A stretch of DNA of 64,000 bases from Arthrobacter methylotrophus (GCF_039539965.1 NZ_BAABED010000001.1:868001-932000), one strand, 5' to 3'. Numbered from the stretch's first letter, positions 33,495 through 42,333 are shown. Program-made: numbers and translations. Notes: generated by a model from the sequence alone, not told the origin.

Positions 33495-33618
33495 GGTCGC
33501 CAGCTCGAATTTCCCATGCGTAAGGGGTGACTCGTAAGAGATTTACGTCCTTAGGCTCAGAAAAGATGTGGCTAGCATCATATAAGAACGAGTATTACTG
33601 CTTTGTTACCTAGGTCCG

Positions 33619-33921
33619 CTAGAGCCGCAGGGCCGCTGTCAACTGGGCGGTGTTGTGCCGGGCCCGATGGCGGCCCAGGAAAAACGAGACAACAGCGGCA
33701 GCCACCGTACCCAAAATGATGGGCAGGACCCACGGGATCCACGTCACTCCGGGCTGGTAGCCGAAGCCAAGTTGGATGAAGACCATCCAACTCAGCATGG
33801 CCACCGCGACGGATACACCGGCGGGCAAAGTGATTCCGTAGGTGCCACGGTGTTTGTCAGTTCCCCAGACAATGAAGCCTGACGCGATGGTGGCTAGCGC
33901 CACGATGACAAGTGAGAGCAT
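33619..33921 (-). CDS. Small membrane protein, about three helices
   Basis: I do not recognise a named family. The 100 residues hold three hydrophobic segments: LSLVIVALATIASGFIVWG, ITLPAGVSVAVAMLSWMVFIQLGF and WIPWVLPIILGTVAAAVVSFFLG. A His/Arg-rich tail (GRHRARHNTAQL) would lie in the cytoplasm. The frame is open 45 codons upstream, but those codons overlap the DUF3107 gene; ATG at 33921 begins the first helix directly. It lies just downstream of DUF3107 on the same strand and may share its transcript. Confidence 0.65.
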   Translation of the reverse strand: MLSLVIVALATIASGFIVWGTDKHRGTYGITLPAGVSVAVAMLSWMVFIQLGFGYQPGVTWIPWVLPIILGTVAAAVVSFFLGRHRARHNTAQLTAALRL

Positions 33922-33958
33922 GCGGACTCCTGGCTCGCTGGTGTTCTGACGTAAAAGA

Positions 33959-34183
33959 TTAGAGCGCGCCGAAGCCGACCCGGCGTACTTCTTCAGCCCC
34001 GATCTCGACATACCCCACGACGTTGCCGGGAACGATGACCTGGCGGCCCTTTTCATCGGTCAGGCGCAGGTCTGTGCCATTGCTGATGGCGTCGCCCACG
34101 ATCTTGGCGACAGCCTCGGCATCCAGAGCGGATTCCAGCACGATCTCACGGCCAACGTTCTGAATGCCGATCTTTACTTCCAC
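33959..34183 (-). CDS. DUF3107 small protein
   Basis: The 74 residues are a complete DUF3107 protein (VKIGIQNVGREIVLESALDA ... LRLTDEKGRQVIVPGNVVGYVEIG). The family is restricted to actinobacteria and unassigned. The GTG start has GGGAGG at a proper distance. From memory, Rv3208A (TB9.4) is the mycobacterial member and sits next to the TetR gene Rv3208 as here. The order TetR-DUF3107 with divergent moeZ is thus conserved across distant actinobacteria, which argues for a functional link. Confidence 0.88.
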   Translation of the reverse strand: MEVKIGIQNVGREIVLESALDAEAVAKIVGDAISNGTDLRLTDEKGRQVIVPGNVVGYVEIGAEEVRRVGFGAL

Positions 34184-34233
34184 AGCAGGGCCTCCCAGCC
34201 AATCAAGAATTTACTCAGTCCTCTATTTGTAGT

Positions 34234-34890
34234 CTAGGACTCTTTCGGGAAGCGACTGATTCCGCGCCAAGCTAAACGGTAGATCAGATCGCTGGCGACA
34301 TCGAGGTCCAGATCGCCATCGGTTTCCAGCCAGTACCGGGCACTGACCTGCGCCATTCCGGCGAGCCCACGGCCCAATAGTTGGGCCTCCAGCGGGGGGA
34401 GCTTGGTGTCCTCGGCGATGACCTTGGCGACGGCGTCGGCGAACGTGCGGTTGAACGTCTCCAATCGGGAACTGACGTCCGGATCGTTGATGAGGTCGGA
34501 CTCAAAGACGAGGCGGTGCGCCTGGTCGTCGCTCGCAATGAAGCGGTAGTACGCGCGCATGACCGCTTGGACGCGTTCCTTGTTGTCGGTGGTCGAATTC
34601 AGCGCCGTGAGCATCTGTTCGGTCAGCATGGCCAAATGGCTGTCCAGGAGGGCCATGTAGAGCTCCCGCTTGGACGGGAAGTGTTGATACAACACCGGCT
34701 TGCTGACATGGGCGGTCTCGGCGATTTCGTCCATTGCCGCACCGTGGAAGCCGTTGGCGACAAACACTTCCAAGGCGGCGTTGAGGAGCTGGGCCCGGCG
34801 CTCGTCGCGTGGCAGCCTAGCCGAGCGTGGCGAACCGGTCCGATCTTGCCTGACCTGTGCCTCCTGTTTGGTACGTGCACTCTCAGCCAC
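34234..34890 (-). CDS. TetR family transcriptional regulator (Rv3208-like)
   Basis: This 218-residue regulator has an N-terminal helix-turn-helix (RRAQLLNAALEVFVANGFHGAAMDEIAETAHVSKPVLYQHFPSKRELY by position 35-80) and a helical ligand domain. The frame is open to 35037, but GTG at 34890 follows AAAGGCGG and leaves the usual short Arg-rich N-terminus. Gene order (DUF3107 downstream, moeZ divergent) matches Rv3208, described as the fatty-acid regulator FasR in mycobacteria; whether this copy controls lipid genes is untested. A perfect 12-bp palindrome lies between it and moeZ. Confidence 0.82.
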   Translation of the reverse strand: MAESARTKQEAQVRQDRTGSPRSARLPRDERRAQLLNAALEVFVANGFHGAAMDEIAETAHVSKPVLYQHFPSKRELYMALLDSHLAMLTEQMLTALNSTTDNKERVQAVMRAYYRFIASDDQAHRLVFESDLINDPDVSSRLETFNRTFADAVAKVIAEDTKLPPLEAQLLGRGLAGMAQVSARYWLETDGDLDLDVASDLIYRLAWRGISRFPKES

Positions 34891-34927
34891 TTGTCTGCCG
34901 CCTTTCCTTATGCAGTTATGACCACAA

Positions 34928-34939
34928 TACTGCGCAGTA
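34928..34939. promoter_or_regulatory. Palindromic operator candidate between TetR and moeZ
   Basis: TACTGCGCAGTA is a perfect 12-bp palindrome 37 bases from the TetR start and 37 bases from the moeZ start. It fits a TetR dimer site that could serve both directions. Confidence 0.5.
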
Positions 34940-34965
34940 ATATGACCGGGCGGCACCGGCAGGGA

Positions 34966-34971
34966 TACTTT
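34966..34971 (+). promoter_or_regulatory. -10 box of moeZ (leaderless)
   Basis: TACTTT, five bases before the moeZ ATG. Confidence 0.45.
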
Positions 34972-34976
34972 GAAGT

Positions 34977-36188
34977 ATGGCCAATACTCTTGCTGCCCAA
35001 ACGTTGCCGCCCTCGACTTCTTCCGCACTGCCGCCACTCGTGGAACCGGCCGCGGAACTGACCACCGATGAGGTGGAACGCTACTCGCGCCACCTCATTA
35101 TTCCCGAAATCGGCGTGGTGGGTCAGCGGCGCCTCAAGAATGCGAAAGTCCTGGTGATCGGTGCCGGCGGGCTGGGCTCTCCCGCCCTGCTGTACTTGGC
35201 CGCCGCGGGGGTGGGAACGCTCGGAATCGTGGACGACGACGACGTGGATCTCAGCAACCTGCAACGTCAGATCATCCACGGGGTGGGAGATGTGGGCCGC
35301 CCGAAGATTGAATCGGCCCGGGATGCCATCAAGGAACTCAATCCCCTCGTCAACGTCCAGTTGCACAACGCTCGCCTGGACTCTTCCAACGCTTTGGAGC
35401 TTTTCGCCGGGTACGATCTCATCCTCGACGGCGCGGATAACTTCGCCACCCGCTACCTGGTGAACGACGCTGCCGCGATTCTCGGCAAACCCTATGTCTG
35501 GGGGTCCATCTTCCGCTTCGACGGCCAGGTCAGCGTGTTCTGGGAGAAGCACGGCCCCAGCTACCGCGATCTGTACCCCGAAGCTCCTCCGGCCGGTTCG
35601 GTCCCGTCCTGCGGCGAGGGTGGCGTGTTCGGCATGCTGTGCGCCGCCGTCGGCTCGCTTATGGTGACGGAGGCAGTGAAGCTGATCACCGGCGTCGGGC
35701 GCTCCATGCTGGGGCGCGTGGCGCTCTTTGATGCGCTTGGCGGCAGTTGGCGCGAAATCAAGGTTTCGAAGGATCCGGCGGCCGAACCGATCACCGAATT
35801 GACCGACTATGAGGCTTTTTGTGGCATCACCCCGGAGCCCGCGGACGACTCGATTCGCACCGTTACGGCCACTGAACTTTCCGGGATGCTCGAGGCCCGC
35901 GCGGCGGGGGAACGCGACTTTGAACTGGTGGATGTCCGCGAGATCGGTGAACACGAGATTGTGAGCATCGATGGTTCGGTGCTCATCCCGCAGGGGCGCA
36001 TCCTGGCGGGGGAGGCCTGGACGGAACTGCCGCAAGACAAAGAGATTGTGTTTCATTGCAAAGGCGGGACCCGCTCGGCTGCCGTGCTGGCGGCGGCACA
36101 GCGGGCGGGCTATACCCATGTCAGCCACCTCGACGGCGGGATACTTGCCTGGGTGCGCGACGTCGAGCCGGGCAAACCGGTTTACTGA
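34977..36188 (+). CDS. moeZ: Adenylyltransferase/sulfurtransferase MoeZ
   Basis: MoeZ adenylates the C-terminal Gly of ubiquitin-like sulfur carriers and passes sulfur to them. Residues 35-270 are an E1-like ThiF/MoeB domain (VIGAGGLGSPALLYLAAAGV, DDVDLSNLQRQIIHG, DLILDGADNFATRYLVND, GSIFRFDGQVSVF). The C-terminal 120 residues are a rhodanese domain with the active loop HCKGGTRS, Cys361 carrying the persulfide. Partners in the window could include ThiS, whose cluster lacks thiF; MoaD- and CysO-like carriers would lie elsewhere. The ATG has no ribosome binding site but a TACTTT box five bases ahead. Confidence 0.92.
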   Translation: MANTLAAQTLPPSTSSALPPLVEPAAELTTDEVERYSRHLIIPEIGVVGQRRLKNAKVLVIGAGGLGSPALLYLAAAGVGTLGIVDDDDVDLSNLQRQIIHGVGDVGRPKIESARDAIKELNPLVNVQLHNARLDSSNALELFAGYDLILDGADNFATRYLVNDAAAILGKPYVWGSIFRFDGQVSVFWEKHGPSYRDLYPEAPPAGSVPSCGEGGVFGMLCAAVGSLMVTEAVKLITGVGRSMLGRVALFDALGGSWREIKVSKDPAAEPITELTDYEAFCGITPEPADDSIRTVTATELSGMLEARAAGERDFELVDVREIGEHEIVSIDGSVLIPQGRILAGEAWTELPQDKEIVFHCKGGTRSAAVLAAAQRAGYTHVSHLDGGILAWVRDVEPGKPVY

Positions 36189-36251
36189 ACCCCACCCCCA
36201 GCATCTCCAGCACCCTTGGAAACCTGGCGCCGGCACATGAAAGGTCCTGAT

Positions 36252-37244
36252 ATGAACGAGGAATCCTTAATCACACCCCAGCACCCCATCGGATCGGGTT
36301 TCGGCCACGACTCCACGGCGTCGGACGTTGTCGCGGGAGTGGATCTCCGGGGCAAGACGGCCATTGTCACCGGCGGCTATTCCGGCTTGGGCTTGGAAAC
36401 GGTGCGGGCATTGGCCTCTGCTGGAGCCCACGTCACGGTTCCCGCCCGGCGCCCGGAGCACGCGAAGGACGTCCTTGCCTCGGCCGGACTCGCTCCGGAG
36501 CATGTGACAGTGGAGGCCTTGGATCTCGCCGAGCAGCGCGCAGTGAAGGATTTCGCGGAACGCTTCCTCGCATCGAACGAAACGCTGGACATCCTGATCA
36601 ACAACGCAGCCATCATGGCCAACCCGGAGCAACGCGTGGGTCCGGGCTGGGAATCCCAGTTCGCGACCAACCACTTGGGCCACTTCACGCTTCTTAACAT
36701 TTTGTGGCCCGCTCTGGCAGCTGCCGGTTCGGCTCGCGTCGTCTCCTTGTCCTCCACAGGGCACAAACTCTCGCCGATCCGCTTCGAGGACATCAATTTC
36801 GAGAACGGTTACGACAAATGGAAGGCCTACGGCCAGGCAAAGACGGCCAACGCGCTGTTCGCCGTGGAGCTGGACCGACTGGGCAAGTCAGCTGGAGTGC
36901 GGGCCTTCGCGGTCCATCCCGGCGGCATCATGACCGAGCTTCAGCGCCACTTGCCACGGGAAGAGATGGTCGCGGCGGGATGGATAGACGCCGCAGGCAA
37001 GGTCAGGGAGGGGTTCAAGACTCCGGAACAGGGCGCCGCCACGTCCACTTGGGCAGCTACGTCGCCGGCCCTGGCAGGCATGGGCGGGGTGTACTGCGAA
37101 GACTGTGATATCGCCAAGCCAACGGACCCGGCTTCGCCCTTGGCAAGGTACCAAGGAGTGGATGCACACGCCGTAGATCCGGAAGCCGCGGACAGGCTGT
37201 GGGCTGTGTCTGCCGAGATGACAGGCGTTAACGCGTTCACATAA
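36252..37244 (+). CDS. Short-chain dehydrogenase/reductase
   Basis: This 330-residue SDR enzyme has the cofactor motif TGGYSGLG, DILINNAA, the catalytic Ser in VSLSSTGHK, and YGQAKTAN in place of YxxxK (Tyr-Gly-Gln-Ala-Lys). RxPEHAKD after beta-2 suggests NADP(H) preference. Overall it resembles retinol dehydrogenase/WWOX-like SDRs that act on unidentified alcohols. The frame opens at TTG 36216; ATG at 36252 with GAAAGG upstream is the more likely start. It follows moeZ by 63 bases on the same strand. Function beyond oxidoreductase is not known. Confidence 0.85.
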   Translation: MNEESLITPQHPIGSGFGHDSTASDVVAGVDLRGKTAIVTGGYSGLGLETVRALASAGAHVTVPARRPEHAKDVLASAGLAPEHVTVEALDLAEQRAVKDFAERFLASNETLDILINNAAIMANPEQRVGPGWESQFATNHLGHFTLLNILWPALAAAGSARVVSLSSTGHKLSPIRFEDINFENGYDKWKAYGQAKTANALFAVELDRLGKSAGVRAFAVHPGGIMTELQRHLPREEMVAAGWIDAAGKVREGFKTPEQGAATSTWAATSPALAGMGGVYCEDCDIAKPTDPASPLARYQGVDAHAVDPEAADRLWAVSAEMTGVNAFT

Positions 37245-37274
37245 AACCCCGGTGTTCGCCAACCGCCACCCCGA

Positions 37275-37322
37275 CCACCGCCCGCACGCACGACCGCCCG
37301 CACGCACGACCGCCCGCACGCC
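37275..37322. repeat. Three 16-bp tandem repeats
   Basis: The unit CGACCGCCCGCACGCA occurs three times in a row with small changes in the first and last copies. It lies after the SDR stop and may vary in copy number. Confidence 0.7.
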
Positions 37323-37355
37323 GCAAGGGACATGCTCATTGGTGGTCATTGCCGG

Positions 37356-37378
37356 TGGACATAATCCTGTTATGTCCA
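37356..37378. promoter_or_regulatory. Orphan operator-like dyad
   Basis: TGGACATAA and TTATGTCCA are perfect 9-bp arms around a five-base centre. TTATGT on the plus strand could be a -10 box, and a well-spaced GGGGAG precedes an ATG at 37401. However, the frame that follows runs antisense into hemA and looks like no protein. This seems to be a regulatory site that lost its gene. Confidence 0.5.
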
Positions 37379-37449
37379 GTCCTGGAGATCAGGGGAGCGC
37401 ATGCTCTCAGTGAAGCGAACAGCCACCGGGGGCGGCGGGGACGCGTGGG

Positions 37450-38775
37450 CTAGGCGCTTTCAGCCTGCGTTGGCGCCTGCTGGTGGTCAACCGGGCACTC
37501 GGCAGCCGGTGACGGGACTGGCTGCTCCACTTGGATGCCGTATAAGGCCTCCAAGGCTGCCACGTAATCGTCCTGCTGGCCGTTGGCCGCTAGTTCGCGC
37601 GCGCGGACCGTAGGAATATGGAGCAGTTGCTTGACCATGCGCCGGAGGGCGAACTCCACTTCCTCGGCCGCAGCGGTGCAGCCGTGCCGGGCCCGGACTT
37701 TTTCCATCTCGGCGTCGAGCACGTTCATGGTGTGGCGGCGCAGCGCCACAATGGCCGAGTCGACAGAGCGGGCTTCGCGCTCTTGTTCGAAGGCCGTTGC
37801 CGCTCCGGAAACAATGGTGCTCGCCTGTGCCAGGGACTCCGCCTGTTCCTGAGGTGCTGCCAGCCGCACGGATTCGAGCGTCAGCAGTTCGACGCCGTCG
37901 AGCTCGCCGACTGCGGGATCGAAGTCGTGGGTCAGTGCGAGGTCGATCGCGATGAGCGTCTGGGTGGACGCCGCGCGGACCTTGGCAAGCTCTGCGGCCT
38001 CAACGCGGGTGTCCGATCCGCTGCAGCCGATCATGACATCGGCGGCGGCGACGGCGGCGGGGAGGGTTTCGGCGTCGAGCGCGGTACCGCCGCGGGTCGC
38101 CACGAAAGTTCCGGCCCGGCCGGACGACGAGTACACCGAGACGTCCGTGCAGCCGCGCTCACGGAGCAGCGACATCGTGGCGCCGGCGTAGGCGCCCGTT
38201 CCGAAGACGACGACCTTCTTGGTGCTCCAGTCGGCGTTCTCCGAAAGATCTGTAGCGAGGTCCAAGGCGACGGACACGATGGACAGGCCACGCGAGCCAA
38301 GAGCAGTCTGTGCCCCGACGTCCTTGGCGGTCTTGGAAGCCGCCTGGAACAGCCGGACCAGTCCGGGGCTTGCGGTTCCTTCATGCTGGGCGGTGATGAG
38401 GGCGCGGCGTACTTGGCCGGCGATTTCGCGTTCGCCGACGACGGCGGAATCCAGTCCGGCGCTGACGGTGAAGAGGTGCCTGCTGACCTCAGGACCGGTG
38501 CGGGTGCTGAAGGCACGCGAAACGACTTGTTCGTTGAGCCCACTCAGTCCGCTGATCTGGGCGACGAGCGCCGAGCGGGCGGCTTCAAGGTTCTCAGCGT
38601 GGGGCGTTTCGCCATAGATTTCGTAGCGGTTGCAGGTGGCCAGGACCACGGTTCCGGAGACAAGTTGGGAATCGGCCAAGGCGAACGAGGCAACCTCGGA
38701 TGAACCGTTGCTCAACTGAGCGACGGTCTCAAGATCGATGTCGGCGTGTGTAGCCACCAATGAAAAAAGAACCAC
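37450..38775 (-). CDS. hemA: Glutamyl-tRNA reductase
   Basis: HemA (GtrR) reduces glutamyl-tRNA to glutamate 1-semialdehyde, the first committed step of the C5 heme route. The 441 residues contain [12 protein letters not shown] with the catalytic Cys48, the [20 protein letters not shown] block, [14 protein letters not shown], and the NADPH-binding [14 protein letters not shown]. The C-terminal dimer helix ends in a loose Gln/Pro/Ala tail. The frame is open to 38838, but GTG at 38775 gives the standard [16 protein letters not shown] start. A TATGAT box lies nine bases upstream, so the leader is very short or absent. It is divergent from hemE. Confidence 0.94.
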   Translation of the reverse strand: MVLFSLVATHADIDLETVAQLSNGSSEVASFALADSQLVSGTVVLATCNRYEIYGETPHAENLEAARSALVAQISGLSGLNEQVVSRAFSTRTGPEVSRHLFTVSAGLDSAVVGEREIAGQVRRALITAQHEGTASPGLVRLFQAASKTAKDVGAQTALGSRGLSIVSVALDLATDLSENADWSTKKVVVFGTGAYAGATMSLLRERGCTDVSVYSSSGRAGTFVATRGGTALDAETLPAAVAAADVMIGCSGSDTRVEAAELAKVRAASTQTLIAIDLALTHDFDPAVGELDGVELLTLESVRLAAPQEQAESLAQASTIVSGAATAFEQEREARSVDSAIVALRRHTMNVLDAEMEKVRARHGCTAAAEEVEFALRRMVKQLLHIPTVRARELAANGQQDDYVAALEALYGIQVEQPVPSPAAECPVDHQQAPTQAESA

Positions 38776-38923
38776 AGCAGAGCAATCATAGCTTTTTCGT
38801 CGCCATGTAGAACAACGCGCGCCAGTGGTTCTCCGCACTGCCAGGAGTGACGTCCGTCACGTCGTTGCACGCGGGACAGGCTGTCGTTATCTTTTGACCC
38901 CGAACTTCGGCACAATCGAAGGC

Positions 38924-40066
38924 ATGACTTCCAGTTCTGCATTGCCTCACTCCGTGTCGGTCAACGGCGGACCGGCCAGCGGTGTTTCAGGCACCGCCGC
39001 CCCAAGCCTGGACGCAAACCATCCGCTCATGGATGGCCGAACCGCGGACTCCCCGCTGATCCAGGCATATCGTGGCGGCAAACCGTCCCGCCGTCCGGTG
39101 TGGTTCATGCGGCAGGCCGGCCGATCGTTGCCCGAGTACCTCAAGGTCCGTGAGGGTGTGGCGATGCTGGACTCCTGTTTACGTCCCGAGCTTGCATCCG
39201 AGATCACCCTGCAGCCGGTCCGCCGCCACGATGTTGACGCTGCCATCTTTTTCTCCGACATCGTCATCCCGCTCAAGCTGGCGGGCGTCGGCGTGGATAT
39301 CGTCCCCGGCGTCGGGCCCGTCCTGGACAAGCCGATCCGCAGCGCCGCCGACGTCGCGGCGCTGCCGCAACTGACGTGGGAGGCTCTCGAACCGATCCGC
39401 GAGGCCGTACGCCTGACGGTCGCTGAGCTGGGGACCACGCCCCTGATCGGCTTCGCCGGTGCGCCGTTCACCCTCGCTGCGTACATGGTGGAAGGCAAGC
39501 CTTCCCGTGACCACCTGGGCCCGCGTACCATGATGCACGCCGACCCGGAAACCTGGACTGCCCTGGCCAATTGGGCTGCGGACGCTTCAGGCATGTTCCT
39601 GCGGGCCCAGTTGGAAGCCGGAGCTTCGGCCGGTCAGTTGTTCGACTCCTGGGCCGGTTCCCTCGGCCTGGCCGACTACGCAAAGTACGTTGCCCCGGCC
39701 TCGGCGCGCGCCCTCGACCATGTCCGCCACCTCGGAGCGCCCTTGGTCCACTTCGGTACCGGCACGTCAGAGTTGCTCGTCGCAATGCGCGACGTTGGAG
39801 TGGATGTCGTAGGCGTGGACTACCGCCTCCCGTTGGACGAGGCAAACCGGCGCCTGGGCGGCACCGTGCCTTTGCAGGGCAACATCGACCCCGCGCTGCT
39901 TTCGGCGCCGTGGGAGGTCCTGGAAGCCCACGTTCGCGAAGTGATCGCGGCCGGCTCCACGGCCCCGGGCCACGTCCTGAACCTTGGTCACGGGGTACCT
40001 CCGGAGACTGACCCTGCCGTCCTGACCCGCGTCGTGGAACTCATCCACTCGATCCCGGCGGTCTAG
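38924..40066 (+). CDS. hemE: Uroporphyrinogen III decarboxylase
   Basis: HemE removes four carboxyls from uroporphyrinogen III to give coproporphyrinogen III. The 380 residues show PVWFMRQAGRSLPEY, the substrate-binding signature, IFFSDIVIPL, GFAGAPFTLAAYMVEG and LGHGVPPETDP near the end. The frame opens at 38825, but ATG at 38924 with GAAGG close upstream is the natural start. A 35-residue Ser/Ala-rich N-terminus precedes the core. cgoX follows five bases after the stop, so the two are co-transcribed. Confidence 0.94.
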   Translation: MTSSSALPHSVSVNGGPASGVSGTAAPSLDANHPLMDGRTADSPLIQAYRGGKPSRRPVWFMRQAGRSLPEYLKVREGVAMLDSCLRPELASEITLQPVRRHDVDAAIFFSDIVIPLKLAGVGVDIVPGVGPVLDKPIRSAADVAALPQLTWEALEPIREAVRLTVAELGTTPLIGFAGAPFTLAAYMVEGKPSRDHLGPRTMMHADPETWTALANWAADASGMFLRAQLEAGASAGQLFDSWAGSLGLADYAKYVAPASARALDHVRHLGAPLVHFGTGTSELLVAMRDVGVDVVGVDYRLPLDEANRRLGGTVPLQGNIDPALLSAPWEVLEAHVREVIAAGSTAPGHVLNLGHGVPPETDPAVLTRVVELIHSIPAV

Positions 40067-40071
40067 TACCC

Positions 40072-41559
40072 ATGCGCGGCGGACGTCCACAGCCCGGACA
40101 CGCACTCAATGGGGAGGCGCCGGCCGGACTGGCAGCCCTCGTCGTGGGCGGCGGCATCGCCGGTCTGCTCGCCGCGTACCGCCTGGCCAAAGCCGGGACA
40201 ACGGTCACCGTGCTCGAAGCGAGCGACGCGTGGGGCGGTTGCGTAGGAAGCCACACCGTTGGTGGCCTTGAGCTGGACAGCGGGGCGGAATCCTTCGCCA
40301 CGCGTTCTACCGCGGTGGCCGATCTTGCCCGCGAGCTCGGACTCGGGGAGAACATTGTTGCGCCACATCCAGGGGGCGCCTGGGTGCAGTTGCCCGGCGG
40401 TGCCCAAGAACTCCCCAAGACCGGCGTGCTTGGAATTCCCGCGAACCCGTGGGATCCCGAGGTCCGGCGTTCCCTGGGCTTCGCGGGATCGTTGCGAGCC
40501 TCCGTGGACCGCTACTTGCCTAGCTCGGTGGGCACCTCCGCCGAAGTCACGAGCGTTTCCGCGCTGGTCCGGGCCCGGATGGGCAAGCGGGTGCTCGAAC
40601 GGCTTGTGGCGCCGGTGGTCGGGGGAGTGCACTCTGCCGATCCAGGTCTCCTCGACGTCGACATGGTGGCCCCCGGCCTCCGTGCAGCTTTGCGTCAGCA
40701 CGGCTCGCTGGCCGGGGCGGTGGCCAGCCAGCGCAAGGCCGGGCAAGCGTCCTCAAGTCCAACAAGACCAAGCGGTGCCGTAGCAGCGAAGGCCGGATCC
40801 GCCGTCGGCGGCTTGAAAGGTGGAATGAACACCCTTGTCTCCGTCCTCGTTGCGGAGTTGAGCTCGCAAGGCGTGACTCTCGTTACGGGAGCGCGGGTGG
40901 ATACCATCAACCATGTTGACGGCGGTTGGCAGGCCATAGCGGCAGGAAAAACGTACGACGCCGGGCGGCTGGTAGTGGCGCTCGACGGTCCGGCCGCCGT
41001 CGGGCTGCTGGAGAACGCGCTTCCGGAGCTGTCCGGGCTGCGTCCCGCCGCCGGCCCCTTGGTGAGCCTGGTGACGCTCGTGGTGGACGTGCCCGAACTG
41101 GACCGCCACCCCCGTGGCACCGGGGTCCTCGTCGCCCCGCAAACCGCCGGCATCGAGGCGAAGGCACTGACGCATGCCACGGCGAAATGGGACTGGCTGG
41201 CAGGGGAAACCGGCCCCGGTACGCATGTGCTGCGTCTTTCCTACGGGCGGGGGGAAGGGCGGGATGCGCCTGGGTCGGCGGCCGCGCTGGATGACGATGC
41301 CTTGTTCGAGGCTGCGCTCCGTGATGCCTCGACGTTGCTGACTGTGCCGATTGTCCGCGAAGACGTCCTCGACTGGGACGTGGTCCGTTGGGCTGGCGCC
41401 TTGCCGTTTGCCGCCGTCGGTCATAAACAGCGCGTTGCCGAGGTGCGCCGCATCTGCGCCGAAGCCGACGGTTTGTCTGTTGTGGGCGGCTGGCTTGCCG
41501 GAAACGGCCTGGCAGCCGTGGTTGCGGATACTTCCGCGTGCATCGACGCAGTACTGTGA
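40072..41559 (+). CDS. cgoX: Coproporphyrinogen III oxidase CgoX (HemY type)
   Basis: This FAD enzyme oxidises coproporphyrinogen III to coproporphyrin III in the Gram-positive heme route. The dinucleotide fold is ALVVGGGIAGLLAAYRLAKAGTTVTVLEA, followed by WGGCVGSH and LDSGAESFATRS, and the C-terminal FAD motif VVGGWLAGNGLAAVVADT. The 495 residues match the HemY/PPOX superfamily. It was long annotated as protoporphyrinogen oxidase; cpfC and chdC downstream argue for the coproporphyrin-dependent role. The stop codon lies inside the left arm of an 18-bp dyad. Confidence 0.9.
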   Translation: MRGGRPQPGHALNGEAPAGLAALVVGGGIAGLLAAYRLAKAGTTVTVLEASDAWGGCVGSHTVGGLELDSGAESFATRSTAVADLARELGLGENIVAPHPGGAWVQLPGGAQELPKTGVLGIPANPWDPEVRRSLGFAGSLRASVDRYLPSSVGTSAEVTSVSALVRARMGKRVLERLVAPVVGGVHSADPGLLDVDMVAPGLRAALRQHGSLAGAVASQRKAGQASSSPTRPSGAVAAKAGSAVGGLKGGMNTLVSVLVAELSSQGVTLVTGARVDTINHVDGGWQAIAAGKTYDAGRLVVALDGPAAVGLLENALPELSGLRPAAGPLVSLVTLVVDVPELDRHPRGTGVLVAPQTAGIEAKALTHATAKWDWLAGETGPGTHVLRLSYGRGEGRDAPGSAAALDDDALFEAALRDASTLLTVPIVREDVLDWDVVRWAGALPFAAVGHKQRVAEVRRICAEADGLSVVGGWLAGNGLAAVVADTSACIDAVL

Positions 41560-41598
41560 AATGTATCACTTCTACGCTTTGTAGAAGTGATACATTTC
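41558..41598. promoter_or_regulatory. Perfect 18-bp dyad upstream of chdC
   Basis: GAAATGTATCACTTCTAC is repeated perfectly in inverse orientation after a five-base centre. It starts at the cgoX stop and ends 22 bases before a CAGACT box that lies six bases ahead of the chdC ATG, so it would cover the -35 region. It could be an operator for a heme or iron regulator, a terminator for hemE-cgoX, or both; no T run follows. Confidence 0.6.
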
Positions 41599-41631
41599 GA
41601 CTTAGCGGCATCGACGGGGCAGACTTGGATC

Positions 41632-42333
41632 ATGAGCCACACTTCTGCCGAATCTGTCACTAAAACTGCCGAATCCGAAGAGCAGTACTTTACGCTGTGG
41701 ACCGTGTTCAAGCGGTCGGGAGATGTCTTGCGCAGCGCCGATGCTGCCCGGGATTTCGATCAGCTGACTGCCAAGCTCGCCGAGGACGGCGTCGTCCTTC
41801 GCGGAAGCTACGACGTCTCCGCCATGCGTTCCGACGCCGACATCATGGTGTGGCTCCACGGGGCCAAGCCCGAGGCCCTGCAACAGGCCGTCCGTGACAT
41901 CCGTCGCAGCACGCTGTTCGCCGGCACCGAGATCGTCTGGTCCGCCATGGGTGTCCACCGCGAAGCCGAATTCGCCAAGAACCACGCTCCGGCCTACGCC
42001 CGCGGCGTGGAACCCAGCACCTGGCTGTGCGTCTACCCGTTCGTCCGCTCCTACGAGTGGTATATCCTTCCGGCCGACGAGCGCGGCAAGATGCTGCGCG
42101 ATCACGGCATGCTTGGCCGCGACTTCCCGCAGGTCCTCTCCAACACCGTGTCCTCGTTCGCCCTGGGCGACTGGGAATGGATCCTCGGCCTGGAAGCGCC
42201 CGAACTGGTTGACCTGGTTGACCTCATGCGCCACTTGCGGGCCACCGATGCCCGCAACCACGTGCGGGAGGAAATCCCGTTCTATACCGGTCGCCGAATC
42301 ACAACTGCGGAGATCGCCGAGGTTCTTGCATGA
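41632..42333 (+). CDS. chdC: Hydrogen peroxide-dependent heme synthase (coproheme decarboxylase)
   Basis: ChdC (formerly HemQ) decarboxylates two propionates of iron-coproporphyrin III to give heme b. The 233-residue chlorite-dismutase-like fold has the core YFTLWTVFKRSGDVLR, WVYP-like phrases (CVYPFVRSYEWYILPADERGKMLRDHGMLGRDFP) and LGDWEWILGLEAPELVDLVDLMRHLR. The catalytic Tyr is expected in the SYEWY segment. The frame opens at 41587; ATG at 41632 is chosen because 41587 falls inside the dyad and the conserved protein begins later. The stop overlaps cpfC as ATGA. Confidence 0.93.
   Translation: MSHTSAESVTKTAESEEQYFTLWTVFKRSGDVLRSADAARDFDQLTAKLAEDGVVLRGSYDVSAMRSDADIMVWLHGAKPEALQQAVRDIRRSTLFAGTEIVWSAMGVHREAEFAKNHAPAYARGVEPSTWLCVYPFVRSYEWYILPADERGKMLRDHGMLGRDFPQVLSNTVSSFALGDWEWILGLEAPELVDLVDLMRHLRATDARNHVREEIPFYTGRRITTAEIAEVLA

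Noticed and set aside
37401..37613. Possible small gene after the orphan dyad
   Set aside because: It has a good ribosome binding site, but the product is Pro/Arg/Gly-rich and most of it is antisense to hemA.
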